Assembly: GCF_932526225.1 (NCBI RefSeq)
Contig: NC_064048.1
Location: 9,996,188 to 10,060,187 of the forward strand
Source: Nematostella vectensis
Taxonomy: Eukaryota > Cnidaria > Anthozoa > Actiniaria > Edwardsiidae
Reading direction: 5' to 3'
DNA: 64,000 nucleotides
The position numbers and the translations under genes were made by a program. Position 1 is the stretch's first letter; each line of letters opens with the position of its first letter. This document shows positions 54,475 to 64,000 of the stretch, in pieces. The notes under the pieces were generated by a model. It did no database searches and was not told the origin of the DNA. It saw only the letters and a program-made list of their open reading frames with translations.

Positions 54475-56164
54475 GATGGATTAAGAATGGAGAATCACCC
54501 TGGTAATTAAGACAAAATGGAATATAAAAACATAGCAAGACAGCATAAATGAGAGAAGAAAACTTGCTTATAAAGCGCGCGACACATCAATTCCATCTTT
54601 TTCTATTTTTAGTTACACCATTTTAGATATACAGCATTTTTATCTACCCCCGCCCGTTCGGCGGCATTTGTATCTTGTTGTTTAGGGCTGTTTGAGTTAG
54701 TGGAAACCTTATGTATAGTGCGCGCACCACCTATATTTCATATTTCTGTAATTCTGTTAATTCATCCAAGGGACGCCCAAGTAAATCATAAAGATCCGGT
54801 TCTTAAGGCTACTAAGAATTTCTCCTAAATCCCGGCGCATTCGGTCAGAAAAATCTCACGCGTGCATTTTGCTCCCTGCCTCGAGAGGCCAGAAACTCAC
54901 AGTGTACGTTAATCGCAGGAGCCCAGTGATATCAGACACAGTCTGAAGCGGCTTATCCTGTCAAAACATTGGTCAATAAATAACAGGCTCACGAATAGCT
55001 GAGGCAAAGTTTTCTCCTGCTCGAACTGTGAGATTTTCCAATTGCGAGGCAGATGGCAAAGTGCACGTGTGAAATTTTCTTTACCGCGTGCGTCGGCCTG
55101 TGTTACCGAGCGTGAAAATAGGCGCGAAGGAGAGCAAGCGAAGAAGGAAGAAAGGTACAATTTCTTTACTTCTTTCTCCCTCTTTCCTCTCATTTGCGCT
55201 GAATATCACACGCGCTTTGAGCGTTGTTACGTCTGCCCTTTTTTTCTGTATGGCGCTAGATAAAAATTTCCGGATGACTGCCATAACTCTCTGCTCTCCC
55301 CGTCGAAATTCCCGGTCTCTGTTTTATAACAAGCAATAATAGATTATTACCGTCCAAAACACCGCAACCCTACTCAAAAGATAACGGTAATGTCACTATT
55401 GCACTTCACAAGATCAAGTATCATAAAATCTAAAAAGAAAAAAAAAAGAACTGACGAATAAATACGCGTGTTACAATTAGTTTCAAAGCACAGTGTAGTG
55501 TAAAGGAGCCGAGGAAATTGATAAAGAAAAGGCATACATTTGCACTGCTATGGGAATTATTGTTATATAAACATTTCAGATATAAGGTTACATTCATGCG
55601 ATAAGTTCATACTTACATGAACCCATCATATCTATAGCGTGACTTCTTTAACCCTTGCAATCGGCCCTATTTCCCATAAATACACAAATAAAAATATATA
55701 GTACTTGATATTGACTGTTCGCTTTCAATTAGACACGGTATTCACCTGGCTCCGATTGTTTTTACTTGGCTTCGTGTGTTTCATTTATTGATTGTCAGTT
55801 AATTATTGAGTGTTAAAAGCCGGTTAGGACATGGGGTCAGTAACCCATAATAGCTTACCTGTTTCAAGACTTCCAAGAGTGGGATACCTGTGGGAAATGA
55901 AACGGGTAACCTGTGTTATCGGAAAGGCAAAACGTGATTTGCAATCAAAATACCAAAATAGTCGAGTCCGTAAACCAGAATAATAAACATGGCCAATTAC
56001 AAGGATGTACCGATAACGACGGGTAAACTGTTGGGAATTGCCAATAAGGAGTTCTGATGGGGGAGCCCCCTAAAACAATGATGAGATGTATTGCTACGTC
56101 TACAAATGACAAGTGTGAGGGATATACAGAGCAAGTAATAATGAAATGAAGAAGATAAGAATGG

Positions 56165-56830
56165 TCTTGCCCGAGGATCGAACCTGCTCAGATTACATGA
56201 AATAAAAAATAGACCATACTCTCAGACATACGCTGAAACCCTGTATGGCATAAAAGCTTTACGGATGTCCCAGCAGCGCTATCTAGCGAACTGTACAATG
56301 TGTAGTTCCAGAAAATATCCCCCCCCTCCCCCCTATTGAGGGGGTCGGGGGTATGACCCCCACCCCTCTGGAATTTCCAACCCCTTGGAAAAAATAAATA
56401 CATTAGTAACTGTTAAGGAAAAAGGGCATTTTACCCCCCCCCCCCCCCCCTCCCGTCTGGAATTTCCTGGGCGTTTGAACCCCCCACCCCCCGGAATTTC
56501 AACAGCAACAGCCAACCAACAGCCGCAGGCCGACGCATGCAATGCGTTGCCGACATGGTGACTTTTGATTGCATAAACATAGCGTAAAATATATATTATT
56601 ACTATATTTTCTTGTACTGAAAATGATATGGATAAATAGGCCTCCATTATGCACAGAGTGAGTATTCGGTTCTGAAGACTTACGTTTCTGACGAACCAGA
56701 CCCTCCGGAATTTTTGCTTTGGACGATTACCCCTCACCACCCCATCCCCTCAATGGGGGGGGGGGGGGGGGGTAATGGATATTTTCTTGAACAAAACAAT
56801 ACAGAGTAACCTGAGGTACCCGCGCATTGA
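56165..56830 (-). mobile_element. SINE copy split by a G/C-rich insertion
   Basis: The left part (GAGGATCGAACCTGCTC, ATAGACCATACTCTCAGACA, AGCGAACTGTACAA) and the right part (CCTGAGGTACCCGCGCATTG) are continuous in the SINE at 44800. Here they are separated by about 510 bp beginning GTAGTTCCAGAAAATATCC and ending GGATATTTTCTTGAAC, which are inverted ends. Confidence 0.6.
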
Positions 56831-56860
56831 TAGTGGGGAGGCATCATCTGTCTTCGCGCG

Positions 56861-56977
56861 TACTACTACTTCCGGTCTCCGCGTACTACTACTTCCGGTC
56901 TCCGCTTACTACTACTTCCGGTCTCCGCGTACTACTACTTCCGGTCTCCGCGTACTACTACTGCCGGTCTCCGCGTA
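56861..56977. repeat. 23-bp tandem repeat, five copies
   Basis: TACTACTACTTCCGGTCTCC with GCG between units, at 56861, 56884, 56907, 56930 and 56953. Contains TTCCGG, the core of ETS-type binding sites, in nearly every copy. Confidence 0.92.
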
Positions 56978-58145
56978 CGAACGATGTTTCTTTCATGAAA
57001 TGATGAATAGTTTATTACAAATACAGCCTATCTTTCTGACCTTCAGAACCGAGGGGCTGGGGGCACCCAAAATTGAAATTCCAGAGGGGTGGGGTCATAC
57101 CTCCGACCTCCTCAATAGGGGGGATGGATATTTTCTGAACCAACTATGTAAAGAATTGTTCCTTCAGAAGAAATGCGAATCTAATAATAATATTCAGGTA
57201 GACAGTATTACACAAGTAGATTGTCTTTAAATTTTAGGAGTTACCTCCCAGAGTATCTGTGGATTTACTGAACATGTGAGAAATAAGCAAACAGATGCGT
57301 GTTTGTGCTAGAAGTCTAAGGAAAGAAGGATATAACAAGGCAGATATATATCATCTGTTTACTGCGCGATCATCCCCCCTTGGCCGGCCAAAAGTGCGTC
57401 ATTTCTTATCAAGGAATCTCCAAATGCCATCCCTTTTTCCATATGATACCTATGACTGCGCACCCACTCTCGGCCAATCCTGGGCAGCCTGAGCTAATCA
57501 TTGTACAAAATTTTTAGCGTCGGTGGTATGTTACAAGCGCATTTACATATCGTACGAGATAGATATACATTAGAATTAAAAATAAAATGTCCTTTTCCAG
57601 GATAATGTGAGATTGCTTTTTATGAAGGGCATTATATTAATTTATTTCTTGAATAGCTTGCAAGGAGTTTTGAAATGGTGCCTTTTTAATTTTTGAGAAA
57701 GAAACTGCTGACTATCTTGCTGTAGAAAATCCTGTCCACAAATCCTGGTTCCATTCCTGATTTTAGTCATTCTCGCTATCGTGAGTCATGATCCATATTC
57801 GTCTCGCATTCGGCGCATTTCCGCGGTTCGGTGCATCTTCGGCGGAGCGAAGCACACCACATTTGCATATCCACGAAATCAATTTTCGATTTTTTTATTT
57901 CCTTTTTTTTAGGTCAAGTGAAAAACTTAATGGAGCTTATATTTTCCTTGCCTTGATATTTTCGCTACGCAGGTAATCAATTTTTTTAATATGTCTATCG
58001 CGATATTTACATCGCGTGACCTCATTCCAAAAATATCTTGTCCCCTCCCCCCTGAGTGCATGCTCTTGTTGTATCACGTGCTCACGTTTCGCAAAGAAAG
58101 GGTTCCGTCTTCTATTCTACGAGACTCAACCGAAAAACTCGCAAA

Positions 58146-61100
58146 ATGCCGCTTCTTTTGGAACACTGTGGAATGAACCTGCGGTCGGCCTCGATCACCA
58201 TAGCTATCTTATCGATGGTGAGATCAAAGCTGGTGTTTCCCCTTGCTCGTATTTGTTTGTTATGTCAAATCAAGTTTCTGATGTTTTGCTATGTTTTTAC
58301 AGATCGATCTGAACTAACAATCATTAATTTTACTGATTTATGATTAATTATTTCTGTAAATAGTTAGAATTATAAGGATGAGCTGCTATGGTTTTAGGCA
58401 TTTGGTGTCTGTAAAATCGTCAGAAACTGACATTCAAAAGTATTTCCTTTTATTCAAAATGAAACACACGTTATTCCCTTGTCCGTGGTTTACACAGGGG
58501 GGGGGGGGGGGGAGGGTGCATGCAACTTGCGTGACAGTGATACCCCCCCCCCCCCAACTCTAGCAAATTCCGGGTATGTGGTCGCTTAGATGCTTTTGTG
58601 GTTATAATTATTTTTTTCATCTAGCTGTGATGTTCATTGAAGGACAATGTTTATTTGAAAGTTAATTTATTACCTCATACCTGCATATAAAAATTGTTGC
58701 AATACAATATCTGGAAAACCAGTACTTTGTTCCGATCAATAATTATGTTGGCAATATTTGTTCTTACTATGTCAGCCCATTAAATTCTAAGGAAAAAGAG
58801 AAAATCTATAAAAACTGAAGACCTGGTGTCATTTTGTGTGCGTCAGTCAAAAAAACTTGGGCGTGAAAGGGTTAAACAACATGGCAGAAATTGTCTGTTG
58901 TTTTGTTTGGGTATAGGAAAAAAATTTGTGGCTCAATGTTTTCTCAAATATTAAAAAAAAAAAACTTTCTGTGAGCAGGAGTAGATGAATGGTATACTTT
59001 ACTATAAGTCACATTTTTCTTCAAATTACGTTCATCTACTATTAGTGTCCATTCAGCTATTTGGTGTTTAAGAAAGAGTTTGAAGATCAGATATTTTTCT
59101 TGGAGAATTCAGGATCAGATATTTTTTGTTGTTTAAATCCCAGGTATTTTCATAGGTAAGAAATTTCATAAGAATCCTCCAAGCCCATTGGCAGCCAGCA
59201 ATACAAGGTTTTTTATTAGTTCTCTATTATTGTTTATCAGTTTTTTACAGGTTATCGTGTCATCAAGGATGCTGTGATGATTGTAGCTTTGAAGGATATT
59301 GAAGATGATGCCAAGCAATCATCAGAAGATCTTCCCCGCCATGCCATACCTAGTAAGTAACAGCAGTTGTTCAACCATAAATTGCTGAACTGTAGAATAG
59401 GAGAAAGAGTTATGAATAAGCGTGATGCCACAATATGGTGATGGAGTTCTTAAATGGTGATGTGGTTTGGTAAATCACATATGACTCTCAAATTTGGTGG
59501 AGTGATTTAAATATGATAAATAACTCATGGCTCTTTTGCTTAGCCTTACTACAGGTCTTATATATGGGGATCTCCGTGGCGGGACTCATGTGCATTTGCA
59601 GTTTCTTGCTCCTGATGGGAACATGGAAGGTTTGTTTAATTAGACCATTTTACCCTTTTCCAAGCAAACATCTGCATTTGTTTATATTTGTATAATAGAT
59701 TCTACAATAGGGGACTTGTACTAAGAGAACATCACACCAGAGAATGACGAAAAAATTAAATCTTGAAATAAAGCTAAACCATTACTGGCTTTTTTCATAA
59801 GCGCTGAGTAAGTTGCTTTTTGTTGCTGTATTTTTGCCAATAAAAACCTGAGCGCATGCTAGTTTACCACCCAAACAGTCACATGATCTCTTAGCGCAAG
59901 TCCCCTATTAGTTGTAATGGTAATATCATGGTATATGGTGATTTTACAGTGGTATATAGACTTCGATCAAAGCCACGGATGTAGCAGGGGGTGGGGCATT
60001 TGGGGCATGTGCCCCCCTCCCCCCAATATTGTAAAAAATGATAAGGAAATGACCAATAGAGGCGTAGCTGTGCCCCCCAATATTTTCTTAATGTTTCTGT
60101 ATTTACCCTCCCCCCCCCCAATCTGACGTGGCCTGATATATATTGTTTAATGATAGATGGTGTTGAAATAAAGTGACATGGTTTTCATATTGTGCTTAGT
60201 TATAATGATTGTAATGATAATGTTGAAATGGTGGAAATGGTACTTTAGATGGCATCAATAATTTGATAGGGTAATGTATTATATATAAAGTGATTGTGGT
60301 TGCTTTGGGGAAGTGTTGAAATGATGATGGTGATGATAATGATCGCATGCCCTTCATCATATATCCCAGGGGAAGTACATGATGATATTGATGATTGGTG
60401 AAGGCAAATAATTTTTCTTCTTTGTTTTAAGAAAATTTATCTTCTGGTGTACATCTGGATCCCTGTGTCTGTGATCTACATCCTTGTCGACTTGTCTGTT
60501 ATTATCTACCTAGGTGTCACTTATGTTGATGTAGGTATTCAAAAAAGGGTGGAGGAAATGGGGTAGGGGTAGAGGCCTAGCCTGGGCATATGTATAATGG
60601 TTACTTAACAGTTACTTTTTTAGATTCGACCAAGCTCATTCATATGGATATTTCAAATCAAAATTGATTATTAATATTTTACAGACCAAGAACCAGGATT
60701 TTGAGCGTGGGGGTTCGTTTACTGATAAAGCGGACCATTAAGTAGCTTGTCCTACCTCACAATGGTACTTTTTAATTTTCCTTAATTAGAACGGACCTTC
60801 CAGTTGAGTGGGGGGGGGGGGGGGTCTCTCAAACCACCTGAACCCCCTCTGGCTACATGCCTGTTTTATTCATAATTTTTTGATTTCATGTTTTTATTTT
60901 AATTCTTTATTTCTTATGCTGTGTTTGCTTTCCTTTAGGTATCAACAGTTGCTGTCACCATTGGAATTGCATGTGTTTGGTATGCAGTTCATGTGAGTAT
61001 GGCCTATGGGTGATGCTAGTGTTGATTGGTTATGTTAGCCAGTGGTCATGGTGGTGTGATCAGTGCTATAGCATGGTCATGAAGGACCTTTTAGAACATT

Positions 61101-61816
61101 TACAATGACTGAAGAAAGACGACGCCAGCAAAAAATATTGTACTGCTCGTCTTCACTTTTTTTTCAATGTGTAGCAAAATATGTTGTGGTGTGGCCATCG
61201 CCCTTTTAATGTCATAAATTTAAAGGTCCCTTATGATATTTGGAAGGCCCTATTAAAAGGGGTTATTGGTTGTTAGCATGGTTGGCTGTTTATGGTAACC
61301 AAAGGTCCTTTTGATGATCAGAGCTGTAGCACTAGCCTGAGAGCCGGCTAAACTATGTGTTTTCAGGGAAATGTTTATTTTTGTTGTAGTTCAGAATATT
61401 CAGTAGTTCCAAAACGAGTAGTGGGGGGGGGCAAGGTTTTTCCAGAAAGAGTAGGCCAGTTTCATATCTCTTATGTTTTTTTCTTATATTTCTTGTTATG
61501 TTTAAGCGAAATATATGTTATATGTGTAAATAGATGGGCTGGGGCTTACTCTTAGACACACCCCTGATAATGTTATAAGGTGATAGTAATGGTGATAATG
61601 ATTTTGAATATATTTTGAACCAAATGATGTGATGATCACGATCATGCTTTTGGTAATATTGAAAACGGTATCGGAGTTTAATGCTTGTCTTTATAATTGT
61701 AGTTATCGTTTCTCTCATAGATCTACTGCATTCTGGTCGTTATTCTTTTCTTCAAGACATCAACTGGGCGATACTTCCCTGGATCAGATTATGAAAACAT
61801 CAACGTCATTACATAA
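58146..61816 (+). CDS. four-transmembrane protein, LAPTM-like, 172 aa
   Basis: Six exons: 58146-58217, 59241-59352, 59544-59629, 60432-60530, 60939-60992, 61721-61816. All phases agree (519 nt). The start MPLLLEHCGMNLRSASITIA resembles the cysteine motif before TM1 of LAPTM4-type lysosomal membrane proteins. A polar, acidic loop (KDIEDDAKQSSEDLPRH) separates TM1 from TM2 (about 66-88). TM3 is about 91-117 and TM4 about 124-152. The short tail lacks the PPxY motifs that LAPTM4/5 use to bind NEDD4 ligases. Acceptors at 59240 (TTTATCAG) and 59543 (TTTGCTTAG) were chosen over CAGs a few bases downstream because only these keep the phase. The family assignment is tentative; insect DUF4728-type proteins are another option. 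Confidence 0.8.
59706..59911. mobile_element. MITE, AATAGGGG...CTAAGAG family, copy 3
   Basis: Left end AATAGGGGACTTGTACTAAG, right end CTTAGCGCAAGTCCCCTATT: nearly perfect inverted repeats of about 22 bp. It lies in an intron of the four-TM gene. Confidence 0.88.
60683..60866. mobile_element. poly-G bearing MITE-like element, second full copy
   Basis: Same order of parts as the copy at 25490: AACCAGGATTTTGAGCG, GTTTACTGATAAAGCGGACC, GGACCTTCCAGTTGAG, a long G run, then CCCCCTCTGGCTACATGCC. Confidence 0.7.
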
Positions 61817-63108
61817 ACGGCTTTTGCACAAAACACATTTTGGACGACAAATGGCAACCGGAAGTTCAACGTTTTTCTCCATTTTCAAGTCTCCTTTCTA
61901 ATGGCGTAGACCTATATCCTCCATTCCTCGCATCCTCATTGGTTTTATTAGAGGGCTTGCGCTAAGAGATCACGTGACTTTTTAGGTTTCAAACTCGCGC
62001 GCGTTTTGCGAGTTGCAAAATAGAACAAGAAAAAGCAACTGATTTAGCACTAACGAATAAAGCCAGAAAGTTTTTTTTCAAAAAGGGTTTATTTTCACTT
62101 AAACATCTTGTTTTTCGTTCTTCTTTTGCAAGACGGGCTTAGTCAATTCTGTGTTTCTGTGTTTCTGGTTTGAATTTACCACAAAAAAGGTCACGTGATC
62201 TCTGAGCGTAATTCCCTTATTAGTTTTAAACTTCACAAAACGTTTTAAAGTGCGTGTGGAACTGTGAAGGGAAGGAATAGTTGTATAATTAAAACATGAG
62301 GGTGAAAGGGTAGGAATGTATTTTTGGGAGAAGAAGAATGGCTCATTTTTAATGTGACTTTTTTTATAACATTACCAAATGACCAATACCAGGTATTTGA
62401 ATAAGGTTAAGAAATCCTTGGTAAAGGGTTTATTTATTAATTGTTGTCATAATAAAGGTAATCTTTTTCAAGGACATTGCAAATAATAAAATAAAAATCT
62501 TTTTTTTTTAAAGAAAAAGCATGACTTAAAAAATAAAACAGTTTAAAGAATAAGTTAAAACAAGATTAAAATAAACAATTAAGATTGCCTGTTTGTATAA
62601 AAGCCGCCCGACAATGTAATCTCAGCACTGATATTAAAAATGATAAAATTAATGATGATGATGAAAAGTAAAAATAATGATAATAATTATATCGTTTATT
62701 AACCCTCGAAAGAGAAAACGAATTGATTTAACGAATTGGGTTTTTTTCTAGTTTGTAAATGTTTGCTTGTGTGAAAATGTAAACGGTATTTCTGAAAATT
62801 TCATCATAAAAAAACTATAAGCAACTTTCTTTAAGGCGATATTTTAAATGTGTAAAGTTAAAGGGGAATGATATATTTAATCTAGCTGTATTAAAATCGT
62901 AAATAAATGTGTAGAGTGCTATTTATGTGTGATTGATTCATTATCAATACATTTTTTCATAAATAAATTTCCTTTTCCTCGACAAAGGATTTACTTAATA
63001 AGGGAAAAGGGAATTCACAATATGATTCAACGCGCGCAATTTGGCGAAAGCTGTGTTCACTCTCTGTCTTTGATTCCCGCCAAAACCACAGGGATACGTG
63101 ACACTCCG
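61817..63108. other. region downstream of the four-TM gene
   Basis: Contains the MITE at 61946-62222 and long AT-rich DNA from 62300 to 62950 with no exon, RNA gene or repeat that I could identify. Confidence 0.4.
61946..62222. mobile_element. MITE, AATAGGGG...CTAAGAG family, copy 4
   Basis: TTATTAGAGGGCTTGCGCTA and TGAGCGTAATTCCCTTATTA are imperfect inverted ends. GTCACGTGATCTC/GATCACGTGAC blocks follow inside them. The right half is shared with the copy at 46655. Confidence 0.75.
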
Positions 63109-63353
63109 TTAACATTTATTTATTTTGATACCTTTCCCGGTACAAAAGAACACAAATCGATAATTCGGAAGTGATGTCGCTGCCATCATAGTCTTGGAGG
63201 TATGCGAACTGAACTGCGCATGCACAGACTTGTGGTGAGCCATGGTGCTGTCTACCGCTGACTTTATGGCTTGGTCCACCTGTGTTTTGTGCTGGGCGAA
63301 TACCGAGTCCGAAACATTTTTTGAGATTTGATGCATGTGATCCTATAAGAGAA
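63109..63353 (-). CDS. possible last exon of an unidentified gene
   Basis: A pyrimidine-rich tract and TCTTATAG on the minus strand (63356-63354) precede an open stretch reading DHMHQISKNVSDSVFAQHKT, then QVDQAIKSAVDSTMAHHKSV. The sequence is amphipathic and could be helical or coiled coil; it ends at a stop at 63109. I do not recognise the protein. Upstream exons, if any, would lie beyond 63850 or outside the window. Confidence 0.35.
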
Positions 63354-63439
63354 GAACGAAAACGTAAAGTGTCTTACGAAACCGCTCCGATGAGTGTTGC
63401 GCAAGGTTTAGTGGATAAGCGCTGGATGGCTTTAAATGG

Positions 63440-63770
63440 TTGGCGGAGCTGAATGCGAACAGGGCAGATACTGACTCAGAAGTAAACAGACGGAGTGATT
63501 GAAAAACGAACTGACAGTGGTTGCAAAGACAGTCGGACTCGAAAGCCCAGAATCAGACAGACGGTCGAATAGACCAACCACCGGACAAACAAGCGGAGGG
63601 AGTGGACGGAAGGACGGATAGGACAGGAACAAACTTATAGAGACGAACAGACGGAGAGACTTACAAGCAGACTGACAGACAGAGTAACAGACACAGAAGG
63701 ACGGACGAATAGTCCAACCGGACGAACAAGCGGATGGGGTGGACAGAGACAGAGTAAAAAAAATGGCATG
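63440..63770. repeat. ACAGACGG/GACGGACGAA-type degenerate repeat
   Basis: Many loosely spaced ACAGACGG, GACGGA, ACCGGACGAACAAG and CGGAGGGAGTGGAC pieces, with CAACCACCGGACAAACAAGC near 63578 and CAACCGGACGAACAAGCGG near 63715 as a direct repeat. The minus-strand serine-rich open frame is due to this composition. The rest of 63770-64000 shows nothing recognisable. Confidence 0.7.
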
Positions 63771-64000
63771 AAATTTTCCAATTCTCAATACATAAGCTAA
63801 AGATTCCGCATACAAGGAGTTCCTCTGACCAAAAGCTTAATTCCAAATTTTAAATTTAGAAGATATGAAATTAGCGATATTAGCGAGCAAATTGGCTTAA
63901 TTTCTGATCAGAGCCCGACTTCTCCCTAAAAACGAGGAGAATTCATTTTTTTGAACATTTGAAAATTGCACTTCAAGCCTCATATTTCGAAGACGAATCC

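Larger units (their letters stand above)
54475..58145. other. divergent intergenic region, NAALADase to four-TM gene
   Basis: Both genes start away from this stretch, so both promoters lie here. No exon was recognised. It holds a SINE copy (about 56165-56300), a G/C-rich inverted element (56303-57160) inserted in it, and a 23-bp tandem repeat (56861-56977). The small open frames near 54909-55339 have no recognisable relatives. Confidence 0.45.

Overview
This window is eukaryotic nuclear DNA from an animal, most likely an anthozoan cnidarian (sea anemone or coral type). The evidence is conserved metazoan genes with many short exons, GT-AG introns at positions that give clean protein joins, a large load of small foldback transposons, tRNA-like SINEs and LINE fragments, and many young tandem duplications. 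The phylum is an inference from gene content and repeat style; no marker in the window names a species.

Layout, left to right. (1) + strand, 387-6277: the 3' part of SEC31 (COPII coat), eight exons with a 33-bp minisatellite and a SINE in its introns. (2) 6278-9777: gene-free, with a pogo-like DNA element that holds a second nested element, and more foldback elements. (3) - strand, 14949-9778: complete germ cell-less (GMCL1), ten exons. (4) + strand, 16814-17881: ELAV/Hu RNA-binding protein with an uninterrupted coding region. (5) + strand, 19202-20593: rhodanese plus dual-specificity phosphatase of the STYXL1 type, also uninterrupted, with an intact catalytic motif. (6) - strand, 24569-22464: two-exon rhodopsin-class GPCR. 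(7) - strand, 29697-25905: NUP37, seven coding exons. (8) + strand, 30742-38116: TIGAR, five exons, head to head with NUP37, with a LINE and satellite-like copies in its second intron and an 18-residue repeat in its coding sequence. (9) - strand, 54474-39610: M28B glutamate carboxypeptidase (NAALADase) family, fifteen exons, 736 aa. (10) + strand, 58146-61816: small four-transmembrane LAPTM-like protein, six exons. (11) - strand, near 63109-63353: one possible exon of an unidentified gene.

The genes do not form a pathway. They are housekeeping or developmental loci that happen to be neighbours. Two divergent pairs (GMCL1/ELAV and NUP37/TIGAR) probably share promoter regions.

The most unusual feature is in the NAALADase gene. 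Four exon-intron borders carry tandem arrays. The end of exon 12 with its 5' splice site is repeated about 49 times (32-bp unit, 41173-42750). The end of exon 3 with its 5' splice site is present three times (53-bp unit). The 3' splice site of the last exon is present twice (61-bp unit). A 52-bp array starts at the donor of exon 10. The same gene also appears to use a GC-AG intron. Exon borders here were set by hand from splice motifs, reading phase and recalled family sequence, and every join is phase-consistent; transcripts would settle them.
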